From the NCBI RefSeq assembly GCF_040703125.1, contig NZ_CP160035.1, positions 1,426,001 to 1,490,000 of the forward strand: DNA of 64,000 nucleotides, in the 5' to 3' direction. Positions 16,333 to 25,538 of the stretch are shown piece by piece. Each line of letters opens with the position of its first letter. Within the stretch, counting starts at the first letter, position 1. A model generated the notes under the pieces. The model was not told the DNA's origin. It saw only the letters and a program-made list of their open reading frames with translations, and made no database searches. Position numbers and translations under genes: made by a program. Origin of the DNA: Flavobacterium ovatum. GTDB taxonomy: Bacteria; Bacteroidota; Bacteroidia; Flavobacteriales; Flavobacteriaceae.

Positions 16333-17862
16333 ATGGTTTTAAAAAATAATATTTCAACTATTATTTTGTTTGCTACATTGATTCGTTGTATTGTAGCATT
16401 GTCAGTTAGTTTAGGTAATGATGAGATTTATTATTTAACTTATGCTAGGCATTTACAATGGAATTACTTTGATCATCCTCCTTTGGTAGCATTATTAATT
16501 CGAGTAACAACTTTCAATTTAACCTACACATCGGACTTTTTTATCCGTTTGGGACCCATTATTTTATCGGCGGTCAATACTTTTTTAATGTATCTTATTG
16601 GTAATAAAATAAAGAACCAGCAAGCAGGTCTTGTTGCGGCATTGCTTTATAGTTCGTCAATTTATTCAAGTATTATTGCGGGTTTGTTTATCATGCCTGA
16701 CGCTCCACAATTATTTTTCTGGATTTTAAGTCTTTATTTTTTAACAGTTGTAGTGAAGGAAGGTAGTTCAAGTAAAATTGTTAATCAAAGTTTGTTGTGG
16801 TTTGGAGCCACGGCTGGCTTGTGTGTGATGAGTAAAGTTCATGGTGTCTTTCTGTGGCTTGGATTTGGACTCTATATCATCGTTTATGATAGGAAATTGT
16901 TTTCTAAACCTTTTTTATATTTATCAGCATTATTAACGTTGATAATCATTTCGCCGATACTATTGTGGAATATTGAAAATGATTTTATTACTTATACTTT
17001 TCATAGTAATCGAATCGTTATTAATCAAGGTGTAAACTTTAATAGCTTTATGCGTGAATGTTTGGGTGGTTTTTTGTATAATAATCCAATGAATTATGGC
17101 TTAATTTTTTTGGGTTTATTTGCTTTTTTTAAAAATAAAGTCAGTCTTAGTTTGAATTATACTAGACTATTTTTATTGATGAGTTTACCTTTAATTATTC
17201 TGTTACTTGGTCTTTCTTTTTTTAGGGATACATTGCCTCATTGGTCGGGTCCGGGATATACAGCGTTGATTTTACTGGTGGCGTGCTTTTTAGTTGATAT
17301 AAAAACAAATAGTAGGCTTGTGAATTTAGTTTGGATTGCAAATATTTTAATAGTATTAGTTTGTTTTTTTGGGCTTCTATTTGTTAATTTTTATCCTGGT
17401 ACACTCGGTAGTAATAAAGAAATAAATTTGGGTCAAGGGGATGTTACTTTAGATCTGTATGATTGGAATTATTTTAAAAAAGAAGTTAAGAGGGTATGTT
17501 ATTGGGACAATAAGTCTGGTAAAACGAGTACTAATTTTATTGTTAACAATAAATGGTTTCCAGCTGCTCATATTGATAATTATATAGTACAACCACTAGG
17601 GATGAATTTTGTAGCGATAGGGGAGCTTAATGATATTCATACTTATTTTTGGATTAACCAACAAAGGAAGGTGTTAAAGCCAGGGGATGATGCTTATTTT
17701 ATTACTATTTCAAATTCCTTTAAAGATCCTAATTTAATCTATGGAAAGTTATTTGCAGAAATTCATTCACCCGTTGTTATTTGTCAATTTAGATCAGGGA
17801 AACCTGTTAGAAATATGTTGGTTTACTTGATGAAGGATTTTAATCCTGAAGCCTTGAAATAA
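16333..17862 (+). CDS. GT39/ArnT-like membrane glycosyltransferase
   Basis: The 509-residue polytopic protein resembles the PMT/ArnT (GT-C fold) family. After the first membrane segment it has GNDEIYYLTYARHLQWNYFD and HPPLVALLIR, the D-E loop of the active site. Enzymes of this kind move a sugar from a polyprenyl phosphate donor to a lipid or protein at the outer face of the inner membrane. The preceding PAP2 and GtrA genes fit donor recycling and flipping. The acceptor and sugar are unknown, so I give no gene symbol. Confidence 0.87.
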   Translation: MVLKNNISTIILFATLIRCIVALSVSLGNDEIYYLTYARHLQWNYFDHPPLVALLIRVTTFNLTYTSDFFIRLGPIILSAVNTFLMYLIGNKIKNQQAGLVAALLYSSSIYSSIIAGLFIMPDAPQLFFWILSLYFLTVVVKEGSSSKIVNQSLLWFGATAGLCVMSKVHGVFLWLGFGLYIIVYDRKLFSKPFLYLSALLTLIIISPILLWNIENDFITYTFHSNRIVINQGVNFNSFMRECLGGFLYNNPMNYGLIFLGLFAFFKNKVSLSLNYTRLFLLMSLPLIILLLGLSFFRDTLPHWSGPGYTALILLVACFLVDIKTNSRLVNLVWIANILIVLVCFFGLLFVNFYPGTLGSNKEINLGQGDVTLDLYDWNYFKKEVKRVCYWDNKSGKTSTNFIVNNKWFPAAHIDNYIVQPLGMNFVAIGELNDIHTYFWINQQRKVLKPGDDAYFITISNSFKDPNLIYGKLFAEIHSPVVICQFRSGKPVRNMLVYLMKDFNPEALK

Positions 17863-17937
17863 TTTTTTATTGTGAATTTTGAGTTTTGCTGATGTGTTTT
17901 TATGTACAAACTTTTTTATGCTTAAAAAACATCATAT

Positions 17938-18327
17938 CTATTTTTGAGGTTTGATAAGTAATGAATTTGGGTATTTTTTTTTTATTTCGATCATATATCG
18001 TTCAGCTTCAATTCTTGTTCTAAAATTTCCAATCCATACTTTGAAATTTGGAGTATTGAATACGATTGTACCTTCAAGCTCTTTAAAGTCCTGTTTGCAA
18101 TCCAGAAGTGTTTTTTTTGCACCATCACTACTACCGCTAAACACTTGAAGTTTATAGCGTTGATTTACAGTGATTGAGCTGTTTATTTTTCTTTTTTCGT
18201 TTAATAATTGTTCAAACTTGTTGTCTTGCTGTATATTAATATTTTGTTGTTGGGCTTTGGTAATTGTAGCTGTCAGGCAAAGAAAAGTACTTAATATTAA
18301 GTTATTAGGGATTGTTGAAATTTTCAT
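17938..18327 (-). CDS. Secreted protein with SPOR domain
   Basis: The 129-residue product begins with a signal peptide ending near TKAQQQN. Its C-terminal 75 residues form a SPOR domain (YKLQVFSGSSDGAKKTLLDC to IKKKYPNSLLIK), which binds peptidoglycan whose stem peptides have been removed. I start at the ATG at 18327; an upstream in-frame TTG at 18348 coincides with the promoter box. It is a single gene, convergent with the glycosyltransferase operon and divergent from the act operon. Confidence 0.87.
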   Translation of the reverse strand: MKISTIPNNLILSTFLCLTATITKAQQQNINIQQDNKFEQLLNEKRKINSSITVNQRYKLQVFSGSSDGAKKTLLDCKQDFKELEGTIVFNTPNFKVWIGNFRTRIEAERYMIEIKKKYPNSLLIKPQK

Positions 18328-18345
18328 AATGCAATGGTTTTTAGG

Positions 18346-18353
18346 CAAAAGTA
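18346..18353 (-). promoter_or_regulatory. Predicted -7 box for the SPOR-domain gene
   Basis: The minus strand reads TACTTTTG, 18 bases before the ATG at 18327. It supports the shorter start. Confidence 0.45.
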
Positions 18354-18427
18354 GTATTTAATGAAAGAATGTGAAAGTGAATAATTATTTAGAATGGATA
18401 TAAATTGAAATTAAGGTTATCTTATGG

Positions 18428-18458
18428 TTTTGAGAATAGTTCATAAGTCGTATTTTTG
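18428..18458 (+). promoter_or_regulatory. Predicted promoter of the act-cox operon
   Basis: TTTTG (18428-18432) and TATTTTTG (18451-18458), 18 bases apart, fit both Bacteroidota promoter boxes. The leader to the actA ATG at 18545 would be about 80 bases. It is the only good promoter I see before this eight-gene run. Confidence 0.7.
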
Positions 18459-18544
18459 TCGAGATTTATAATAAAGGGGTAGCTTTTTAATGTAGTTAAG
18501 TATTAAAAACTATGCCAATTTTTAGTAGATAATCATTATATAAT

Positions 18545-19861
18545 ATGAAAAAGGTGGGTAACCATAATTCGATCTCAAGGAAATTATTTTTTAGCTTTGC
18601 TTTGTCGCTGGCTTTTTCCTTAACTTCCTTTGCTCAAGATGCTGCTCCTGCAGCTGCAAATGAAGCTCCTGCGGCCTCGCAAGGTGGCGATCCTGTAAAA
18701 GGGAAAGAACTTTTTAATTCAAACTGTGCAGCATGTCATAAAATGGATGCTAAATCAACTGGTCCTGCCCTTAGAGGTATTGCGGACAAGCATGACATGG
18801 CTTGGATATACAAGTGGGTGCATAATAGTTCTGAAATGATCAAGTCAGGTGATGCAGCGGCTGTGAAATTATTTGATGAAAATAATAAATCAGTGATGAC
18901 TGCTTTTCCTCAATTGTCAGAAGGCGATATTGATAATATTATTGCATATACCTCTGAAGAGAAAGCTGAAATTCCTGCTGCAGCAATGGCTTCAGGCGGA
19001 GCAGCTACTCAAGGAGATGGTATTTCTAACAGTGTAATTTTAGGAGCTCTTGCTCTTGTAATGGCAATGTTAGTTGTAATGTTATTCTTGGTGAACAAAG
19101 TGTTGACTAAAGTGGCTAGTGCAAATGGTATCGAGGTTGTAGTGAAAGAAAAATCAACTCCAATATGGAAAGCGTTTGTTAAAAATCAATTCTTGGTTTT
19201 GGTAACTGCGATATTCTTATTGTTGGCAAGTGGTTACTTCGTATATGGTTTCTTAATGCAAGTAGGCGTAGATCAAAACTACGAGCCGATTCAGCCGATT
19301 CATTACTCTCACAAAATTCACGCTGGTGATAATGAGATTAACTGTAAATATTGTCACTCTTCTGCTAGAGTTAGTAAAACTGCAGGTATTCCTTCTTTGA
19401 ATGTTTGTATGAACTGTCATAAGAATATTTCTGAAGTTGCTGAAACTACAGCGACTCCTGAATACAGTAAAGCATTCTACGATGAGCAAATCCAAAAATT
19501 ATATACTGCGGTTGGTTGGGATAAAGCTACTCAGTCTTATACAGGGAAATCACAACCAGTAAAATGGGTTCGCATTCATAATTTACCTGACTTTGTTTAC
19601 TTTAATCACTCGCAACACGTTACTGTTGCAGGTATTGAATGTCAAACTTGTCACGGTCCAGTTGAGACTTATGAAATTCAGAAGCAATTTGCTCCTTTGA
19701 CTATGGGTTGGTGTATTAACTGTCACAGAAAGACCGATGTTAAAATGGAAGGGAATGAGTATTATACTAAAATTCATGAAGAGCTTTCTAAAAAGTACGG
19801 AGTTGATAAATTGACTGCTGCCCAAATGGGAGGTTTAGAATGTGGTAAATGCCATTACTAG
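18545..19861 (+). CDS. actA: Alternative complex III subunit ActA, multiheme cytochrome c
   Basis: ActA carries electrons from menaquinol oxidation to periplasmic acceptors. After a signal segment (to about residue 30), a monoheme domain has CAACH at 61-65. Two membrane segments follow (about 163-185 and 213-238), then five more heme motifs: CKYCH 267, CMNCH 288, CQTCH 366, CINCH 390 and CGKCH 433. That is six CxxCH motifs, against five in the classical pentaheme ActA; the first belongs to an extra N-terminal cytochrome domain. It is the first gene of actABCDEF-coxBA. Confidence 0.95.
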   Translation: MKKVGNHNSISRKLFFSFALSLAFSLTSFAQDAAPAAANEAPAASQGGDPVKGKELFNSNCAACHKMDAKSTGPALRGIADKHDMAWIYKWVHNSSEMIKSGDAAAVKLFDENNKSVMTAFPQLSEGDIDNIIAYTSEEKAEIPAAAMASGGAATQGDGISNSVILGALALVMAMLVVMLFLVNKVLTKVASANGIEVVVKEKSTPIWKAFVKNQFLVLVTAIFLLLASGYFVYGFLMQVGVDQNYEPIQPIHYSHKIHAGDNEINCKYCHSSARVSKTAGIPSLNVCMNCHKNISEVAETTATPEYSKAFYDEQIQKLYTAVGWDKATQSYTGKSQPVKWVRIHNLPDFVYFNHSQHVTVAGIECQTCHGPVETYEIQKQFAPLTMGWCINCHRKTDVKMEGNEYYTKIHEELSKKYGVDKLTAAQMGGLECGKCHY

Positions 19862-19945
19862 ATTTGTTTATTTTGGTTTAAATAGACTAAAATTCAAATT
19901 GCTGATTAAAGAAAATAATAATTAAGATTCTAATATTTATATAAA

Positions 19946-22900
19946 ATGTCATCAAACAAAAAATACTGGAAAAGTGTTGAAGAACTAGACGGAAATAGTT
20001 CTATTGTTGAGGCGCTTAAAAATAACGAATTTGTTGAGGCAATTCCTACGGATGAATTCTTAGGGAATAATGAAGCTTTGTCTTCGTCTTCTACATCACG
20101 TCGTGATTTTTTAAAGTACGTTGGATTTAGTACTGCTGCAGCTACGCTTGTTGCTTGCGAAGGTCCTGTACACAAGTCGATACCTTATGTATTACAACCA
20201 GAACAAATCATTCCTGGTGTAGCTGATTATTATGCTACTTCTATGTTTGATGGTTTTGATTTTGCAAATCTTCTTGTTAAAACACGTGAAGGGCGTCCTA
20301 TTAAGATAGAAAATAACACCATTTCTGGAGCTAAATTTGCTGCAAATGCAAGAGTTCATGCGTCAGTATTATCATTATATGATAATATGCGTTTGAAAGA
20401 GTCAAAGATTGAGGGTAAAACTGCAACTTGGGCTGCTGTTGAGGCGAAAATTAATTCAAGTCTTGTTGATGCAAAAGCTAAAGGTGGTCAAGTAGTAGTA
20501 TTAACTAATACTTTGGCAAGTCCTTCAACTGAAAAATTAATCGCTGAATTTATTTCAAAAAACCCTAATGCTAAGCATGTGGTTTATGATGCTGTATCTT
20601 CTTCAGAAGCTTTAGATGCTTTTGAAACAGTTTATGGTGATAGAGCTTTGGTTGATTATGATTTTTCAAAAGCTAGTTTAATTGTTTCTGTTGGTGCTGA
20701 CTTTTTAGGTGACTGGCAAGGTGGTGGATATGATTCAGGTTATGCGCAAGGAAGAATTCCTAAAAACGGAAAAATGTCACGTCACTTCCAATTGGAAGCG
20801 AACATGACTTTGTCTGGTGCGGCAGCTGATAAACGTTTAGCAATGTCTACTGCGGTTCAAAAACAAGCATTAGTTCATATATATAATGTCGTAACAGGAG
20901 CTTCGGCTGCTGTTAATTTAGAAGTTTCAGTTAAAGATGAAGTAACTAAAGCTGCTAAGCAATTGAAAATGGCTGGAGCTCAAGGAGTCTTGGTTTCAGG
21001 TATTCAAGATAAAAATGCGCAATTATTAGTTATAGCGATTAATAATGCTTTGGCTAGTGAAGCTTTTAGTACTGCTGGTTCAAGACAAATAAGAAAAGGA
21101 TCTAACGAAAAAGTAGCTCAGTTAATTAATGATATGAAAGCGGGTAACGTTCATACTTTGTTAATGAGTGGTGTTAATCCAATATATACATTAGCAGATT
21201 CAGCTTCTTTTGCTGAAGGGCTTAAAAAAGTAAAAACTTCTGTTGCTTTTTCTTTGAAAGAAGATGAAACGGCTTTGGTAAGTACAGTTGCGGCTGCGGT
21301 TCCTCATTATTTAGAATCTTGGGGAGATTTAAGTTTAACAAAAGGTGCTTATAGTATAACACAACCAACTATTCGTCCATTATTTGATACAAAACAATTT
21401 CAAGAAGTTTTGATGTCATTAAATGGTGTAAATGGAACGTATTACGATTATGTAAAAGGAACTGCTGCGGGTGTTACTGCAGGAGCAACTTGGAATAAGG
21501 TATTACATGATGGTATATTTGTAAGTGGTTCGCAATCTTTATCTGGAGGTGGTGCAGATTATAACGGAGCTGCTTTGGCTTTGTCAAAATCAAAAGCTGC
21601 TGAAGGTTTTGAATTGGTTTTATATACAAAAACTGGTTTAGGAGATGGTCAACAAGCTGCTAATCCATGGTTGCAGGAATTACCAGATCCAATTACAAGA
21701 GTGTCTTGGGATAACTATGTAACTGTTTCTAATGCTGATGCAAAAACACTAGAATTATCTAATGAGATTGTTGCTAATGGTGGGCTTAATGGAAGTTACG
21801 CTACTATTACTACGGCAGATGGTATTAAGTTAGAAAATGTTCCAGTGATTGTTCAACCAGGGCAAGCTGTTGGTACTTTAGGTTTGGCATTAGGTTATGG
21901 TCGTAAAGCGGCTTTAAAAGAAGAAATGCAAGTAGGTTTAAATGCTTACGCTTTATATAAAGGTTTTAATGATGTACAATCTGTTAGTTTTGAAAAAGCT
22001 GCTGGAGAACATGAGTTTGCTTGTGTTCAAGGTCAAAAAACTTTAATGGGTAGAGGAGATATTATCAAAGAAACTACTTTGGAAATCTTCAATAGTAAAG
22101 ATGCTAAAGAATGGAATCCTGTTCCTATGGTTTCTTTAGATCATAAAGAAGTTGAAGCAACTACTGTTGATTTATGGGATTCATTTGATCGTTCAATTGG
22201 ACATCATTTTAACTTGTCAATTGATTTGAATGCTTGTACTGGGTGTGGTGCTTGTGTGATTGCATGTCACGCTGAGAATAACGTCCCTGTAGTAGGGAAA
22301 TCTGAGATAAGAAGAAGTAGAGATATGCATTGGTTACGTATCGATAGATATTATTCTTCTGAGTCAACTTTTGAAGGTGATAACGAAAGAAAAGAAAATA
22401 TTTCTGGTTTATCTAGTTCATTATCTACTTTCAGTGAAATGGAAAAAGCAGGAGATAATCCTCAAGTAGCTTTTCAACCTGTAATGTGTCAACATTGTAA
22501 TCATGCTCCTTGTGAGACTGTTTGTCCTGTTGCTGCAACATCGCACAGTCGTCAAGGTCAAAATCATATGGCTTATAATAGATGTGTTGGTACTCGTTAC
22601 TGTGCTAACAACTGTCCTTATAAAGTGCGTCGTTTTAACTGGTTCTTATATAATGGGAATAAAGAATTTGATTATCATATGAATGATGATTTAGGTCGTA
22701 TGGTGTTAAATCCAGATGTAAATGTTCGTTCTCGTGGAGTTATGGAAAAATGTTCTATGTGTATTCAAATGACACAAGCAACCATTTTGAAGGCAAAAAG
22801 AGAAGGTAGAGCTATTGTTGATGGTGAATTCCAAACTGCTTGTTCAAGTGCTTGTACAAGTGGAGCAATGGTTTTTGGAGATGTTAATGATAAAGAAAGT

Positions 22901-23002
22901 CATGTTGCTAAATTAGTAGAAGACGATAGAATGTATCATTTATTAGAGCATGTCGGGACAAAACCAAATGTGATTTATCATGTTAAAGTTAGAAATACCT
23001 AG
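19946..23002 (+). CDS. actB: Alternative complex III subunit ActB, iron-sulfur protein
   Basis: ActB is the large peripheral subunit, a fusion of a molybdopterin-oxidoreductase-like domain (without cofactor in characterised complexes) with a ferredoxin-like domain. A twin-arginine motif S-R-R-D-F-L-K at 51-57 and a following LVAC lipobox (C71) suggest Tat export and lipid anchoring. From about residue 763 come the cluster motifs CTGCGACVIACHAENN, CQHCNHAPCETVCP, CVGTRYCANNCPYKVRRFNW and CSMCIQM...CSSACTSGA, which would bind up to four Fe-S clusters. The length is 1018 residues. It lies 84 bases after actA. Confidence 0.96.
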   Translation: MSSNKKYWKSVEELDGNSSIVEALKNNEFVEAIPTDEFLGNNEALSSSSTSRRDFLKYVGFSTAAATLVACEGPVHKSIPYVLQPEQIIPGVADYYATSMFDGFDFANLLVKTREGRPIKIENNTISGAKFAANARVHASVLSLYDNMRLKESKIEGKTATWAAVEAKINSSLVDAKAKGGQVVVLTNTLASPSTEKLIAEFISKNPNAKHVVYDAVSSSEALDAFETVYGDRALVDYDFSKASLIVSVGADFLGDWQGGGYDSGYAQGRIPKNGKMSRHFQLEANMTLSGAAADKRLAMSTAVQKQALVHIYNVVTGASAAVNLEVSVKDEVTKAAKQLKMAGAQGVLVSGIQDKNAQLLVIAINNALASEAFSTAGSRQIRKGSNEKVAQLINDMKAGNVHTLLMSGVNPIYTLADSASFAEGLKKVKTSVAFSLKEDETALVSTVAAAVPHYLESWGDLSLTKGAYSITQPTIRPLFDTKQFQEVLMSLNGVNGTYYDYVKGTAAGVTAGATWNKVLHDGIFVSGSQSLSGGGADYNGAALALSKSKAAEGFELVLYTKTGLGDGQQAANPWLQELPDPITRVSWDNYVTVSNADAKTLELSNEIVANGGLNGSYATITTADGIKLENVPVIVQPGQAVGTLGLALGYGRKAALKEEMQVGLNAYALYKGFNDVQSVSFEKAAGEHEFACVQGQKTLMGRGDIIKETTLEIFNSKDAKEWNPVPMVSLDHKEVEATTVDLWDSFDRSIGHHFNLSIDLNACTGCGACVIACHAENNVPVVGKSEIRRSRDMHWLRIDRYYSSESTFEGDNERKENISGLSSSLSTFSEMEKAGDNPQVAFQPVMCQHCNHAPCETVCPVAATSHSRQGQNHMAYNRCVGTRYCANNCPYKVRRFNWFLYNGNKEFDYHMNDDLGRMVLNPDVNVRSRGVMEKCSMCIQMTQATILKAKREGRAIVDGEFQTACSSACTSGAMVFGDVNDKESHVAKLVEDDRMYHLLEHVGTKPNVIYHVKVRNT

Positions 23003-23040
23003 TTAAAAATAATTATTAATTAAGAAACATATAAAGGATT

Positions 23041-24441
23041 ATGTCGTCTCACTACGAATCAACCATTAGAAAACCCTTAGTTATAGGTGATAGAAGCTAT
23101 CACGATGTAACAGTTGATGTAGCTGCTCCTGTTGAGGGAGAAGCTAATAAACATTGGTGGATTGTATTTACAATCGCATTAACAGCTTTCCTTTGGGGAT
23201 TAGGTTGTATTATTTACACCGTATCTACAGGTATCGGAACATGGGGTTTGAATAAAACCGTTGGATGGGCTTGGGATATTACTAACTTCGTTTGGTGGGT
23301 TGGTATTGGTCATGCAGGAACATTGATTTCGGCAGTATTATTACTATTCCGTCAAAGATGGAGAATGGCCATTAACCGTTCAGCGGAGGCCATGACTATT
23401 TTCTCAGTTATTCAAGCAGGTTTATTCCCAATTATCCACATGGGTCGTCCATGGTTAGCATACTGGGTATTGCCGATTCCAAATCAATTTGGTTCATTAT
23501 GGGTTAACTTTAACTCTCCATTACTTTGGGATGTATTTGCAATTTCTACTTATTTGTCAGTATCATTAGTTTTCTGGTGGACTGGTTTGTTACCTGATTT
23601 TGCTATGTTGAGAGATAGAGCTATTACTCCTTTTAATAAGAGAGTTTATTCGATCTTAAGCTTTGGATGGAGCGGTAGAGCTAAAGATTGGCAACGTTTT
23701 GAAGAGGTATCTTTGGTACTTGCTGGTTTAGCGACTCCACTTGTACTTTCTGTACATACTATTGTATCGATGGATTTTGCTACTTCAGTAATTCCAGGAT
23801 GGCATACAACGATTTTTCCTCCGTATTTTGTTGCAGGGGCAGTTTTCTCTGGATTTGCAATGGTGAATACTTTACTTATCATTATGAGGAAAGTTTCAAA
23901 CCTTGAAGCTTACATTACATTACAACATATCGAGTTGATGAATATTGTTATCATGATAACTGGTTCTATTGTAGGTGTTGCTTATATTACTGAGTTGTTT
24001 ATTGCTTGGTATTCTGGAGTAGAGTATGAGCAGTATGCTTTCTTGAATAGAGCAACAGGGCCTTACTGGTGGGCTTACTGGTCTATGATGACTTGTAATG
24101 TTTTTTCTCCTCAGTTCATGTGGTTTAAAAAATTAAGAACAAGTATTATGTTTTCATTCATCATTTCTATTGTTGTAAACATTGGGATGTGGTTTGAGCG
24201 TTTTGTAATTATCGTTACTTCATTGCATAGAGATTATTTACCATCTTCATGGACTATGTTTTCTCCAACATTTGTAGATATCGGAATTTTTATAGGAACA
24301 ATTGGTTTCTTCTTCGTATTGTTTTTATTGTATGCCAGAACTTTCCCTGTGATCGCTCAAGCAGAGGTCAAAACAATTTTGAAAGGAACAGGAGATAATT
24401 ATATTAGAGAAAGAGCAAAAAAAGATTCACACCATGAGTAA
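23041..24441 (+). CDS. actC: Alternative complex III subunit ActC (NrfD-like membrane protein)
   Basis: ActC is the NrfD/PsrC-family membrane subunit that oxidises menaquinol. The 466-residue protein has about ten membrane helices and a hydrophilic N-terminus of 45 residues. The segments WWVGIGHAGTLISAVLLLFR and AEAMTIFSV, with PIIHMGRPW, are typical of the quinol-binding NrfD fold. It overlaps actD by eight bases, so the two are translationally coupled. ActF is its paralogue later in the same operon. Confidence 0.95.
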   Translation: MSSHYESTIRKPLVIGDRSYHDVTVDVAAPVEGEANKHWWIVFTIALTAFLWGLGCIIYTVSTGIGTWGLNKTVGWAWDITNFVWWVGIGHAGTLISAVLLLFRQRWRMAINRSAEAMTIFSVIQAGLFPIIHMGRPWLAYWVLPIPNQFGSLWVNFNSPLLWDVFAISTYLSVSLVFWWTGLLPDFAMLRDRAITPFNKRVYSILSFGWSGRAKDWQRFEEVSLVLAGLATPLVLSVHTIVSMDFATSVIPGWHTTIFPPYFVAGAVFSGFAMVNTLLIIMRKVSNLEAYITLQHIELMNIVIMITGSIVGVAYITELFIAWYSGVEYEQYAFLNRATGPYWWAYWSMMTCNVFSPQFMWFKKLRTSIMFSFIISIVVNIGMWFERFVIIVTSLHRDYLPSSWTMFSPTFVDIGIFIGTIGFFFVLFLLYARTFPVIAQAEVKTILKGTGDNYIRERAKKDSHHE

Positions 24442-24958
24442 TAAAGTAATATACGCCATTTACAATGACGATGATATATTGATGGATGCGGTTAAGAAAA
24501 CTAGAGCAGCTCATCATCATATTGAAGAAGTTTTTACTCCATTTCCGGTTCACGGATTGGATAAAGCTATGGGACTAGCACCTACAAGACTAGCTATTTG
24601 TTCATTCATATACGGTTGTATAGGTATCTCATTTGCCACTTGGATGATGAATTTTGTAATGATTCAAGATTGGCCTCAAGATATTGGAGGTAAACCAAGT
24701 TTCAGTTACATTCAGAATATGCCGGCTTTTGTGCCTATTATGTTTGAAATGACTGTGTTTTTTGCAGCCCACCTTATGGTTATTACTTTTTATATGAGAA
24801 GTAGATTATGGCCATTTAAAGAAGCTGAAAATCCGGATGTAAGAACTACAGATGATCACTTTTTAATGGAAGTGGCTATTAACAATAATGAAGAAGAATT
24901 AATTTCTTTTTTCCAAGGGACAGGAGCTGTAGAAGTTAAAGTAATTGAAAAGCATTAA
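24434..24958 (+). CDS. actD: Alternative complex III subunit ActD (DUF3341)
   Basis: ActD is a 174-residue membrane-anchored subunit with DUF3341. The soluble N-terminal part has a DDILMDAVKKTRAAHHHIEE segment, and two membrane helices follow (about 58-75 and 95-118). The first 8 bases overlap the end of actC. In characterised complexes ActD packs against the NrfD-like subunits without carrying a cofactor. Its position between actC and actE confirms the name. Confidence 0.93.
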   Translation: MSNKVIYAIYNDDDILMDAVKKTRAAHHHIEEVFTPFPVHGLDKAMGLAPTRLAICSFIYGCIGISFATWMMNFVMIQDWPQDIGGKPSFSYIQNMPAFVPIMFEMTVFFAAHLMVITFYMRSRLWPFKEAENPDVRTTDDHFLMEVAINNNEEELISFFQGTGAVEVKVIEKH

Positions 24959-24965
24959 TTAAGAT

Positions 24966-25511
24966 ATGAAAAGGGTATATAAAACAGCACTTTTATTAGG
25001 CATCACTATTTTAGTGGCATCATGTCATAATAATAAAGCACCGAATTATCAATACTTTCCTAATATGTACGAATCAGCAGGATATGAAACTTATTCTGAA
25101 TCTGCTGCTTTTAAAAATGGAAAAGAAGGTCAACTTCCTCCAGATGGTACTATTAAAAGAGGTTTTGAACCGTATGAATATGAAAATTCAACTGCAGGTT
25201 ATGAGTTAGCGAAGGCTAATTTAAAATCTCCTTTGGATTCATTAGATCGTAATTCTGGTAAAGGAAAAGAGCTTTTCGATATTTATTGTATTAGTTGTCA
25301 TGGTGCAGCTGGAAACGGTAAAGGGAAGTTGGTTGAAAGAGAAAAATTTCTTGGTGTGCCTAGTTATAAAGATAGGGTGATAACTGAAGGAAGTATTTTT
25401 CATGTTGAGACTTATGGGTTAAATTCTATGGGGTCTCATGCAAATCAATTAAGTGCTCACGAACGTTGGTTAGTTGCTGACTATGTTCTAAAACTTAAAA
25501 GCCAATTATAA
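24966..25511 (+). CDS. actE: Alternative complex III subunit ActE, monoheme cytochrome c lipoprotein
   Basis: ActE is a monoheme cytochrome c subunit. The 181-residue product has a lipoprotein signal ending V-A-S-C (C20) and one heme motif CISCH at about residue 110. The surrounding GKGKELFDIYCISCHGAAGN and the later methionine in NSMGSHANQL (likely axial ligand) are typical class I cytochrome features. It sits 7 bases after actD. With ActA it gives seven CxxCH motifs in this complex. Confidence 0.94.
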   Translation: MKRVYKTALLLGITILVASCHNNKAPNYQYFPNMYESAGYETYSESAAFKNGKEGQLPPDGTIKRGFEPYEYENSTAGYELAKANLKSPLDSLDRNSGKGKELFDIYCISCHGAAGNGKGKLVEREKFLGVPSYKDRVITEGSIFHVETYGLNSMGSHANQLSAHERWLVADYVLKLKSQL

Positions 25512-25538
25512 TTGTTGAACAAACTGATCGTAATAGAT

